Part shown: positions 1 through 5,704 of the stretch, piece after piece
Numbering within the stretch: position 1 is the stretch's first letter
Layout of the letters: every line of letters starts with the position of its first letter
DNA from: an uncultured Clostridia bacterium
Lineage (GTDB): Bacteria > Bacillota > Clostridia > Oscillospirales > Acutalibacteraceae
Assembly: GCA_937912045.1 (NCBI GenBank)
Contig: CALDPI010000153.1
Location: 1 to 12,753 of the forward strand
Reading direction: 5' to 3'
DNA: 12,753 nt
Made by a program: the position numbers and the translations under genes
Notes under the pieces: generated by a model
What the model saw: only the letters and a program-made list of their open reading frames with translations
The model's database searches: none
Told to the model about the DNA's origin: nothing

Positions 1-757
1 GGAGAAGCCGCGGAAATGCCTCTGTTTCGCCAAAATCATTGCCATAGCTGTTGACATTCTGACCGAGAAGCATGATCTCCTTGTAGCCGCTCTGCACAAG
101 CTCGCGCACCTCTGCGATGATATCCTCCTGCTTTCTGCTGCGTTCACGTCCTCTGACGTAGGGCACAATGCAGTACGTGCAAAAGTTGTTGCAGCCGTGC
201 ATAATGGGGAGCCAGCCTTTAAGGTCACCGTCGCGGTGGATGGGCATGTCCTCAATTATTTCGCTGTCCTGCTCGCTTATTTCGAAGACACGCTTTTTAT
301 CAAAAAGCGTTTTATAAACAAACTCGGGCAGGCGGTGTCTTGCGTGGGTGCCAAAGACGATATCGACGTACGGATAGCTTTTCTTTATCCTCTCACACAC
401 CGCGCTCTGCTGCACCATACAGCCACAGATGGCAATTATCATTTCGGGGTTGCGGCGCTTATTGTGCTTGAGCGCGCCGAGATTGCCGTAAACCCTTGCC
501 TCTGCGTGCTCGCGCACGGCACAGGTGTTGAAAAGCACAAAATCGGCTTGTGCAGTATCGTCACAAAGGCAAAAGCCCATTTCCACAAGCATTCCCTTTA
601 TGTGCTCACTATCGCTGACGTTTTGCTGACAGCCATAGGTTTCAACACAGGCTTTTGGCGGCTCGCTTTTGGTTTTTTTGAAATGCTCCATCACACGAGC
701 CATATATATTTTCTGTTCGGTCATTGCCGAAAAGCTGTTGTTTTTAAGCTGTTGCAA
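1..757 (-). CDS. miaB: MiaB, tRNA-2-methylthio-N6-dimethylallyladenosine synthase (3' end cut by window)
   Basis: Radical-SAM methylthiotransferase that adds the 2-methylthio group to N6-isopentenyl-adenosine 37 of tRNAs, using two 4Fe-4S clusters in the cytoplasm. Seen here: 252 residues of the N-terminal part. The UPF0004 domain carries the three cluster cysteines (C43 in ETYGCQQN, C79 in FNTCAVRE, C113 in CGCM). The radical-SAM CxxxCxxC follows at C189/C193/C196 (HGCNNFCTYCIVPYVRGRERSR), then LLGQNVNSYG. The remainder of the SAM domain and the TRAM domain lie beyond base 1. I place the start at TTG 757-755 because a strong GGGAGGAAG ribosome site (762-771) sits 8 bases upstream; an in-frame ATG at 724-722 is the alternative, but has no such site. 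The ETYGCQQN and VPYVRGRERSR motifs fit MiaB better than MtaB or RimO, as far as can be judged without alignment. It has its own promoter (805-833). Confidence 0.95.
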   Translation of the reverse strand, partial: MQQLKNNSFSAMTEQKIYMARVMEHFKKTKSEPPKACVETYGCQQNVSDSEHIKGMLVEMGFCLCDDTAQADFVLFNTCAVREHAEARVYGNLGALKHNKRRNPEMIIAICGCMVQQSAVCERIKKSYPYVDIVFGTHARHRLPEFVYKTLFDKKRVFEISEQDSEIIEDMPIHRDGDLKGWLPIMHGCNNFCTYCIVPYVRGRERSRKQEDIIAEVRELVQSGYKEIMLLGQNVNSYGNDFGETEAFPRLL

Positions 758-804
758 ATAAACTTCCTCCCACAATAGAGAATATAAATATATATATTCA
801 ATTT

Positions 805-833
805 ATTATACAACAAAAGTTTTTCCTCTTCAA
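805..833 (-). promoter_or_regulatory. sigma-A promoter of miaB
   Basis: Read on the minus strand: -35 TTGAAG (833-828), a 17-base spacer, and -10 TATAAT (810-805), a perfect -10 box. It lies between the amidase terminator hairpin and the miaB ribosome site, giving a leader of about 40 bases. Assignment is by consensus and position only. Confidence 0.75.
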
Positions 834-837
834 GCAT

Positions 838-872
838 AAAATACGCGGGAAAACAAGTTTCCCGCGTATTTT
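838..872 (-). terminator. rho-independent terminator after the amidase gene
   Basis: A 15-bp perfect inverted repeat with core ATACGCGGGAAA / TTTCCCGCGTAT and a 5-base loop (853-857), flanked by A and T runs on both sides. It begins right after the amidase stop codon (874-872) and separates that transcript from the miaB promoter. The T run on the minus strand is short (TTTT), and the hairpin is symmetrical enough to work in either direction. Confidence 0.85.
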
Positions 873-1621
873 TAAGACAGCGTTACATATTGCTTTACAA
901 CATAGCCCTCTACACCGCCGTAACGGACGATGTACCACTCGGGCAATTCGCCGTAAACCGTGATGGTGGCGCCGCTTGGAATGGACAAAAGTATGCTGGA
1001 GGAGTATAAATCGGGTGCGGAGCGCAGATTAAGCCCTGCACCTGTGGGCGTTGTGACGATGCCGTAGCGCACGGGCGACGGCTCAACAAACGGAATGCCA
1101 AAATATTCCGTCAGGGCGAGCACGGTATAGCGCGCTATGGTATCTATGTTGCTTTTAATCCAATTTGAATCCTCGATGTTATCGTGAAATGCATACTCAA
1201 TCAGCACCGCGGGTGCGCGGGTGCGTGCAACCTCGCCGAGAGTGGTGGTTGCAACGGTGCGCACCTTTTCGGGCTGCGGATATATAAGGCGCATATTGTT
1301 TGCAATGATTTCGGCGGCGCGGCGGCTTTGCTCGCTATAGGGATAATAATAAACCTCTACCCCCTGCGCTGTTCCTGCAAACTGACCTGCCCCTGCATTT
1401 GAATGAAGTGCGAGGTGCAAATCATAGCTGCCCTCGTTTGACTGACGTATGGACGACGCCGCCGTCATATTTTTCGTGTTGCGGACGTAGTTTATGCCCG
1501 ACGCATCAAGATACGGAATCATTGCATCGGCAATTAAATTCATATAATATTCTTCGCTTTGTGTGTCGTTAACGTAGAGATTAAACTCCTGCGTTGACGG
1601 ACTGAGATATATTGTTGGCAC
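872..1621 (-). CDS. N-acetylmuramoyl-L-alanine amidase (Amidase_3) with C-terminal SH3b domain
   Basis: Predicted zinc amidase cutting the bond between N-acetylmuramic acid and the stem-peptide L-alanine of peptidoglycan. Residues 1-175 form the Amidase_3 fold: SPSTQE (7-12) at the position of the usual DPGHGG loop, a metal-type Glu in QSEEY (E23 or E24), H73 in LALHSNAG, and catalytic Glu E142 in VLIEYAFHDN. Residues about 185-248 are an SH3b domain (GLNLRSAP, then WYIVRYGGVEGYV), probably wall-binding. There is no signal peptide, so export must be by another route or by lysis. The start is GTG 1621-1619; the frame is closed upstream by a TAG and has no other start codon. The ribosome site GGGGG (1629-1633) lies inside the 3' arm of the preceding terminator. 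The first zinc-ligand histidine appears replaced (T10). No phage genes adjoin it, so a host or domesticated enzyme is more likely than a prophage endolysin. Confidence 0.85.
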   Translation of the reverse strand: MPTIYLSPSTQEFNLYVNDTQSEEYYMNLIADAMIPYLDASGINYVRNTKNMTAASSIRQSNEGSYDLHLALHSNAGAGQFAGTAQGVEVYYYPYSEQSRRAAEIIANNMRLIYPQPEKVRTVATTTLGEVARTRAPAVLIEYAFHDNIEDSNWIKSNIDTIARYTVLALTEYFGIPFVEPSPVRYGIVTTPTGAGLNLRSAPDLYSSSILLSIPSGATITVYGELPEWYIVRYGGVEGYVVKQYVTLS

Positions 1622-1623
1622 AC

Positions 1624-1665
1624 AAAAACCCCCTTCGCTTTCATACTATGCGAGAGGGGGTTTTT
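1624..1665 (-). terminator. terminator of the ROK-SIS-lipoprotein operon, overlapping the amidase ribosome site
   Basis: AAAAACCCCC (1624-1633) pairs perfectly with GGGGGTTTTT (1656-1665), and an inner TCGC/GCGA stem (1635-1638 with 1650-1653) extends it. On the minus strand it starts 6 bases after the lipoprotein stop codon and ends in TTTTT, a classic intrinsic terminator. Its 3' arm contains the GGGGG ribosome site of the amidase, and its T run ends just before the amidase GTG start, so the same bases serve both purposes. Confidence 0.85.
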
Positions 1666-1671
1666 ATTATA
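1666..1671 (-). promoter_or_regulatory. possible -10 box for the amidase gene
   Basis: A perfect TATAAT on the minus strand immediately follows the TAG stop of the lipoprotein gene. Transcription from it would start in or beside the 5' arm of the hairpin at 1624-1665. No convincing -35 box is present at 16-18 bases, so this is tentative. It would explain how the amidase is expressed downstream of a strong terminator. Confidence 0.3.
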
Positions 1672-2697
1672 CTATTTTGTTATTTTTGCGTTGTCGTAAA
1701 TAAAGTTCTGAACCTTTTCGTAAATAATGGTGAACTCCATCTGTTCTTCGGGCATTTTTTCCTTAACCTCGGACACTTCCATTGAATATTCTGCCGCAAG
1801 CTTTTCATATTCCTTTTTCATTTCGTCCGCGGAGGCGGTGAGGTTTTCCTCTCTCGCAATATAATAAACGACGAGGTAATAAACCATTGTATCCTTATAA
1901 TTATCCCTTATCTGCTGGCGGAAGGCTTTTTCGTCCATATTATAGCTGCTTAAATAGTTTTCAAAGGTATAGCCCATTGAGGTTGCATAGCTTTTATAAT
2001 AGGCGATGTCGTTTTCAACGTAATAATCAAGCTCTTTTTCGGGCTGCTTTATAACCTTTGAGCCCTCTGCAATTCTGTCAACAAGGGCGGTTTTTATGCA
2101 GTTTTTAAGCACCTCTTTGTTATACTCCATAACCATATCATAGCCGAGCTGCTTTGCAATTTCATCAGTAATTTCGGGGTAGTTTGTGCGGGTTACGTAC
2201 TTTACGTTAACCGTAAATTCAACGTCCTTGCCTGCATAATCCTTTTGATGATAATCTTCGGGGAATTTGAGGTTAAGCACCTTTGTATCGCCGATTTTTG
2301 CGCCAATCAGGCCTGTTTCGAAGCCCTCGATATAGCTGTTTGAGCCGATGACAAGGTCGGTTCCCTCGTCCCCGGTGGACCCACCCTCAAAGGCGACGCC
2401 GTCAATCTTGCCGACGTAGGTGATATGCGCCGAGTCACCCTTTTGCACGGTGCCCGAAGCAACCTCTACCTCTTCGCCGAGACTTAAGGATGCGAGGTTG
2501 TCGTTATTGGTCTTTGTGACTGCATCAACGATTTCCTCGTCGCTTTCGGAAATTTCGATTCCCTTATACTTTGCCATATCAATATACTTTCCGAGGTCCT
2601 TATAGTCGAAAAGCTTTGTTGATGCGCTTTTCTCGCCGCAGGCGCCGAGTGACAAAAGCATTATGGCCGCCAAAAACAGTGCTGTAAACTTCTTCAT
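1672..2697 (-). CDS. Extracytoplasmic trigger-factor-like lipoprotein (FKBP peptidyl-prolyl isomerase)
   Basis: Predicted surface folding factor. Residues 1-20 are a lipoprotein signal (MKKF, hydrophobic stretch, LGAC lipobox with C20), so the protein should be anchored to the outer face of the membrane. Residues about 84-168 are an FKBP-type PPIase with the trigger-factor signature (GDSAHITYVGKIDG, FEGGS, YIEGFETGLIGAKIGDTK, FPEDYH). Residues about 175-341 are helical, Lys/Glu/Tyr-rich and resemble the trigger-factor chaperone domain (PEITDEIAKQLGY onwards). The ribosome-binding N-terminal domain of cytosolic trigger factor is absent and replaced by the lipid anchor plus a ~60-residue linker. 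In role it would parallel PrsA, but the isomerase is FKBP-type rather than parvulin. Third gene of the operon, 20 bases after the SIS gene, with a GGGAGAG ribosome site (2705-2711), and followed by a strong terminator. Family assignment is firm; substrates are unknown. Confidence 0.88.
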   Translation of the reverse strand: MKKFTALFLAAIMLLSLGACGEKSASTKLFDYKDLGKYIDMAKYKGIEISESDEEIVDAVTKTNNDNLASLSLGEEVEVASGTVQKGDSAHITYVGKIDGVAFEGGSTGDEGTDLVIGSNSYIEGFETGLIGAKIGDTKVLNLKFPEDYHQKDYAGKDVEFTVNVKYVTRTNYPEITDEIAKQLGYDMVMEYNKEVLKNCIKTALVDRIAEGSKVIKQPEKELDYYVENDIAYYKSYATSMGYTFENYLSSYNMDEKAFRQQIRDNYKDTMVYYLVVYYIAREENLTASADEMKKEYEKLAAEYSMEVSEVKEKMPEEQMEFTIIYEKVQNFIYDNAKITK

Positions 2698-2717
2698 TTT
2701 AATTCTCTCCCAATTAC

Positions 2718-3344
2718 TTATTCACTAAAAAAATGTGCTTCAACCGCTGCACAGAGATAATGATATACAGGCAGATGCAATTCCTGAATTTTAAAGGTTT
2801 CGGTTTCGGGAACGCAGATGCATATATCGGCGACCGTTTTAAGCTTTCCGCCGCCCTGTCCTGTAAGGCCGATTACCGTAAGGCCGAGGCCCTTTGCGGT
2901 CTTCGCCGCCGCATAGACGTTTTTCGCGTTGCCCGACGTGCTCATACCAACCAGGATATCCCCCTCGCGTCCGAGGCCCAAAACCGACTGGGCATATATA
3001 AGCTCGGGGTCGACGTCGTTGCAGAAGGCGGCATTAAGTGCCGTTATGGACGGAAGTGCCGTAGCAGGCAATGCGTCCTGCAGCTTGCAGAGAATGTCGT
3101 CGTCCAAATCCTTGCAGCGCGCCTTCATTTCGGCCATTTTAGAAGCGGAAAGCGGTCTTTTCTTTAAAAAGCCCTTCATAAGCTCGCCTACGATGTGGTC
3201 GCAGTCTGCACAGCTTCCGCCGTTGCCGCAAAGCAGCACCTGACCGCGCTTTTCATAGCAAGCGATAAGCGCCTCTGCCGCGGCGGTTATTTCTGCCCTG
3301 CAGACTTCAAGGCAGGGGTATCTGTTTATAAGCTCATTTAACAT
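2718..3344 (-). CDS. SIS-domain phosphosugar isomerase, GmhA-like (sedoheptulose-7-phosphate isomerase type)
   Basis: Predicted cytosolic aldose/ketose phosphosugar isomerase. The SIS fold motifs are CGNGGS (39-44), STSGN (135-139) and VIGLTGQGGG (157-166). The GmhA-type active-site positions appear kept: H50 and E54 in DHIVGEL, and H190 in KIQELHL. An insertion of about 35 residues (KKRPLSASKM to LPATALPS, 61-99) precedes NAAFCNDVDPE, making it slightly longer than typical ~190-residue GmhA. No heptose-nucleotide genes (hldE, gmhB) are in view, so the true substrate may be another sugar phosphate made by the adjacent ROK kinase. The ATG start has GAGGTGA (3350-3356) as ribosome site, which overlaps the TGA stop of the ROK gene (3356-3354), indicating translational coupling. 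Confident in fold and class, unsure of substrate. Confidence 0.85.
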   Translation of the reverse strand: MLNELINRYPCLEVCRAEITAAAEALIACYEKRGQVLLCGNGGSCADCDHIVGELMKGFLKKRPLSASKMAEMKARCKDLDDDILCKLQDALPATALPSITALNAAFCNDVDPELIYAQSVLGLGREGDILVGMSTSGNAKNVYAAAKTAKGLGLTVIGLTGQGGGKLKTVADICICVPETETFKIQELHLPVYHYLCAAVEAHFFSE

Positions 3345-3353
3345 TTTATCACC

Positions 3354-4301
3354 TCATATAAGCGCCGTTGCAATGGCGGCATAGTCACCGATTTTTTCTG
3401 AAAGCTCTGCCGGCACAACCTTGCAGACGTTTGCCGATAACGCAAGTGCTTCCCTCTCTATTTCACGCTTTGCGGCATCCCACAAAAGATTGTGACTGCG
3501 CGCAAAAATACTTCCGATTACTATAACCTCGGGGTTAAGCAGGTCAATGACTATCGACAGACCCTTGCCCAGATATTCACCACAGGTGTTATAAACCGCA
3601 ATGGCGGTCTCGTCCCCTGCGTCTGCCGCGTCGGCAATCGTCTTGGCGGTGACGTCGGCCTGGGTGTAGCCCTTTTTGAAATAGGCGGGATATATTCCTC
3701 CCTGCGCCTTTTCAAGCGCCATCATATAACCGAGTTGAGCAATGCCTCCGCCGCTGCAAAAGCCCTCAAACGAGCCGGCCTTTCCAAAGCCGACAGGGCC
3801 AAAACGGTCAAGGCGGATATGGCCGAGCTCGCCCGCGTTGTCGTTGGTGCCGCTATAGAGTTTTCCGTCCAGAATCAAGCCTGCGCCGAGTCCTGTTCCA
3901 AAGGTCATAAACACAACGTTTTGCTTGCCGCGTCCCGCGCCGAATTTCCACTCCGCAACAGCGCAGGCGTTAGCATCGTTTTGCAGATGCGCCTGCACGC
4001 CATAATGCGATTCAATCTGTCTGACGATATAAACGTCGTTCCAGCCTGTGAGATTGGGAGGTCCCATTATCACGCCGCGTCTTGAATCAAGCGGACCGCC
4101 GCAGGAAATGCCTATTGAATCGGGCGTGCGGTCCAAAATGCCGTCTGCCATTTCAATAAGTCTGTCAATCATCACTTCGGGCGCTACCGCAAGGTCGGTG
4201 GCGCACTTTTCTTTTTTTAGCAGAGTAATTTCGTTTCCGTCCCACTCTGCCGTCATAACGGCGCACTTTGTGCCGCCGATGTCAAAGCCTAATATGTACA
4301 C
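3354..4301 (-). CDS. ROK-family sugar kinase lacking the usual zinc cysteines
   Basis: Predicted ATP-dependent hexose or amino-sugar kinase. Seen: the N-terminal phosphate loop DIGGTK (7-12), GISCGGPLD (64-72), catalytic Asp D109 in LQNDANACA, GTGLGAGLI (135-143), AGELGH (156-161), and a C-terminal NPEVIVIGS (256-264). No N-terminal helix-turn-helix is present, so it is a kinase rather than a NagC/Mlc-type repressor. Most ROK proteins have H followed by CxCGxxGCxE as a structural zinc site. Here H161 and E179 are kept, but the three Cys positions read V170, F172 and S177. Start GTG 4301-4299 with GAGGTGA ribosome site; a nearby upstream ATG runs straight into a stop. First gene of the operon with the SIS isomerase, which suggests a kinase/isomerase pair acting on one sugar. 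Length (315) is normal. Confidence 0.88.
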   Translation of the reverse strand: MYILGFDIGGTKCAVMTAEWDGNEITLLKKEKCATDLAVAPEVMIDRLIEMADGILDRTPDSIGISCGGPLDSRRGVIMGPPNLTGWNDVYIVRQIESHYGVQAHLQNDANACAVAEWKFGAGRGKQNVVFMTFGTGLGAGLILDGKLYSGTNDNAGELGHIRLDRFGPVGFGKAGSFEGFCSGGGIAQLGYMMALEKAQGGIYPAYFKKGYTQADVTAKTIADAADAGDETAIAVYNTCGEYLGKGLSIVIDLLNPEVIVIGSIFARSHNLLWDAAKREIEREALALSANVCKVVPAELSEKIGDYAAIATALI

Positions 4302-4336
4302 AGGGTCACCTCATTCAAACATATATAAAATAGTTT

Positions 4337-4365
4337 ATTATACATAGGGGTACATTGTCAATCAA
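4337..4365 (-). promoter_or_regulatory. promoter of the ROK-SIS-lipoprotein operon
   Basis: Minus strand: -35 TTGATT (4365-4360), 17-base spacer, -10 TATAAT (4342-4337), about 35 bases before the ROK start. It begins just after the stop codon of the upstream membrane-protein gene, with no terminator between them, so read-through from that gene is also possible. Confidence 0.65.
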
Positions 4366-4368
4366 TTT

Positions 4369-4911
4369 TTAGTCATACGCTATAAACTTCGGTCCCTCAT
4401 CCGAATTGCCGATTTGTATCAGCACCTGTCCGTCCCTCTCGCCTATATACATCACGTTCTCTCTGCCGTCGAGGACGTAATATATACTGTGCGTGAAAGT
4501 CTCAAACGGCATGCGCTTGTTTTGCTCTATCGGCTCTTTACCGTCAAGCAAGTGATGGACGTCAATGCCGTCTGCATTTTCGGTGATTTCCCAATTTTTA
4601 AGTAGCTTTTCCATATACTCGGCCTTTAGCAAAAACTGCTGCTCTCGCATATCGCCCTCTTTATACTTCATTGTGATTTTATGAAAAATAAGAAAATTAT
4701 TTATATCAAAATCATAAAGAGAAATATCGTATTTTTCATTATAAAAATACGTTTCGTCGGCTGTGCCGAGCGAATCGAACTCCGATAAATCGCCGCTGTA
4801 ACGAAAGGCTGTGAGCGCATTTTCGGTTTTGATTTCTATATGCGGATATATGACAAGAAGCGCCGCTATGATTATAATCGGAACGACAATAAACAAAATG
4901 CGCCTTTTCAT
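4369..4911 (-). CDS. Unrecognised one-pass membrane (or secreted) protein
   Basis: Not recognised. 180 residues: positive start MKRR, then one strongly hydrophobic helix (about 5-22, ILFIVVPIIIIAALLVIY), then a mostly acidic exported part of ~155 residues with alternating hydrophobic and charged stretches suggesting beta structure. No lipobox, no clear signal-peptidase site and no enzyme motif; no cysteine is present. The helix is therefore most likely an uncleaved anchor. Start ATG 4911-4909 with AAGGGGTGA ribosome site, and a recognisable promoter upstream, so it is very likely a real gene. It is divergent from the ECF sigma gene, with 235 bases between starts, and lies upstream of the ROK operon in the same direction. 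Neither neighbour explains its role. Composition is more AT-rich than the ROK operon. Confidence 0.75.
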   Translation of the reverse strand: MKRRILFIVVPIIIIAALLVIYPHIEIKTENALTAFRYSGDLSEFDSLGTADETYFYNEKYDISLYDFDINNFLIFHKITMKYKEGDMREQQFLLKAEYMEKLLKNWEITENADGIDVHHLLDGKEPIEQNKRMPFETFTHSIYYVLDGRENVMYIGERDGQVLIQIGNSDEGPKFIAYD

Positions 4912-4931
4912 AAAATCACCCCTTTATATTG

Positions 4932-4960
4932 ATTATAAGCATATGGGTGCAAAACGGCAA
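4932..4960 (-). promoter_or_regulatory. promoter of the 4369-4911 membrane-protein gene
   Basis: Minus strand: -35 TTGCCG (4960-4955; 4 of 6 consensus bases), 17-base spacer, perfect -10 TATAAT (4937-4932), ending 20 bases before the start codon region. Confidence 0.6.
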
Positions 4961-4974
4961 GGGTTTTGTTTTGG

Positions 4975-5003
4975 TTGAGTAACAAATGAAAATATGGTAT
5001 GAT
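4975..5003 (+). promoter_or_regulatory. candidate sigma-A promoter upstream of the ECF sigma operon
   Basis: -35 TTGAGT (4975-4980), 17-base spacer, -10 TATGAT (4998-5003). It would give a leader of about 135 bases before the sigma gene. Together with the ECF-like site at 5084-5109 it would provide basal plus induced expression, a common layout for autoregulated ECF operons. Confidence 0.5.
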
Positions 5004-5083
5004 TTTTTTAACATATAATTTCTGCAAATTACAGGTCGCTTTGTCGAAAAAATTTACAAAAAAACAATTTTTTTACAATTTCC

Positions 5084-5109
5084 TGAGAGTTTTTATATAT
5101 ACACTCGTC
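5084..5109 (+). promoter_or_regulatory. candidate ECF-type (autoregulatory) promoter
   Basis: TGAGAG (5084-5089), a 16-base AT-rich spacer, and CGTC (5106-5109). The CG-containing -10 box and 16-base spacing resemble Firmicutes ECF promoters (TGAAAC-N16-CGTA/CGTC), though the -35 matches imperfectly. A start near 5115 would leave a ~30-base leader to the sigma gene. Inferred from pattern and position. Confidence 0.4.
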
Positions 5110-5146
5110 TAATAAATAAGGATAAACCAAAAGAGAGGGGTACCAA

Positions 5147-5704
5147 ATGGATAACGGTGCAAGTAGCTACCGCCGTTTCCTTAATGGTGATGATGAGGGT
5201 CTTACCTTAATCATTAAAGATTATAAAGACGGCTTGATTCTTTATTTGAACAGTTACGTGAATAACATTTACGCGGCTGAAGAGATAATGGAAGAAACCT
5301 TTTTTAAGCTTGCGGTTAAGAAACCTAAATTCAACGAAAAAAGTTCATTTAAAACCTGGCTTTACACCATTGGGCGAAATGTCGCAATAGATTATATAAG
5401 GCATAATTCTAAAATTTCCGCCTCTTCAACAGAGGATATGGAAAATTATTTAAAAAATGAAACAAGCCTTGAAAACCTATATATTAAAAAGGAAAGAAAA
5501 AGCATTGTACATAAGGCTTTGTCTAATTTAAAGCCTGAATATCGTCAGGTTTTGTGGCTTTGCTTTTTTGAAGAGTTTTCAAATGAGGAAATAGCACAGA
5601 TAATGGGAAAATCCAAACGCCAGATTGAAAATTTAGTGTATCGGGCAAAGCAATCTCTTAAATCACTACTTGATAAGGAGGGTTTTCAGCATGAAAAGCT
5701 ATGA
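5147..5704 (+). CDS. ECF-type RNA polymerase sigma factor
   Basis: Extracytoplasmic-function sigma-70 protein directing RNA polymerase to a small regulon. 185 residues with only the two expected domains. Sigma-2 spans about 15-88, with AAEEIMEETFFKLAVKKPKF and FKTWLYTIGRNVAIDYIRH (the -10 recognition and melting segment). Sigma-4 spans about 118-175, with LKPEYRQVLWLCFFEEFSNEEIAQIMGKS followed by the recognition helix (KRQIENLVYRAKQSLKSLL). Start ATG with GAGGGG ribosome site (5135-5140) 6 bases upstream. Its last 14 bases overlap the next gene, so the two are translationally coupled, the usual arrangement of sigma and anti-sigma genes. Codon use is AT-rich like the next two genes. The subgroup cannot be named from sequence reading alone. 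Confidence 0.95.
   Translation: MDNGASSYRRFLNGDDEGLTLIIKDYKDGLILYLNSYVNNIYAAEEIMEETFFKLAVKKPKFNEKSSFKTWLYTIGRNVAIDYIRHNSKISASSTEDMENYLKNETSLENLYIKKERKSIVHKALSNLKPEYRQVLWLCFFEEFSNEEIAQIMGKSKRQIENLVYRAKQSLKSLLDKEGFQHEKL

Noticed and set aside
197..778. Long open plus-strand frame of 193 codons
   Set aside because: It is antisense to miaB, whose protein shows all cluster cysteines and motifs; the plus-strand translation has no recognisable features.
872..1621. Amidase as part of a prophage lysis cassette
   Set aside because: No holin, tail or other phage gene is nearby; its neighbours are housekeeping genes with their own promoter and terminators.
2733..3243. Two overlapping plus-strand frames
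   Set aside because: Antisense to the SIS isomerase gene, which has complete motifs and a coupled ribosome site.
3492..4085. Plus-strand frame of 197 codons
   Set aside because: Antisense to the ROK kinase; no ribosome site and no protein-like features.
4356..4361. Perfect TTGACA on the minus strand as -35 of the ROK operon
   Set aside because: Only 13 bases from the TATAAT box; the overlapping TTGATT at 4365-4360 has the correct 17-base spacing.
5047..5074. A/T-only inverted repeat (aaaaaatt ... aattttttt) as a terminator
   Set aside because: No G/C in the stem and it lies upstream of the sigma gene; best explained as AT-rich promoter DNA.
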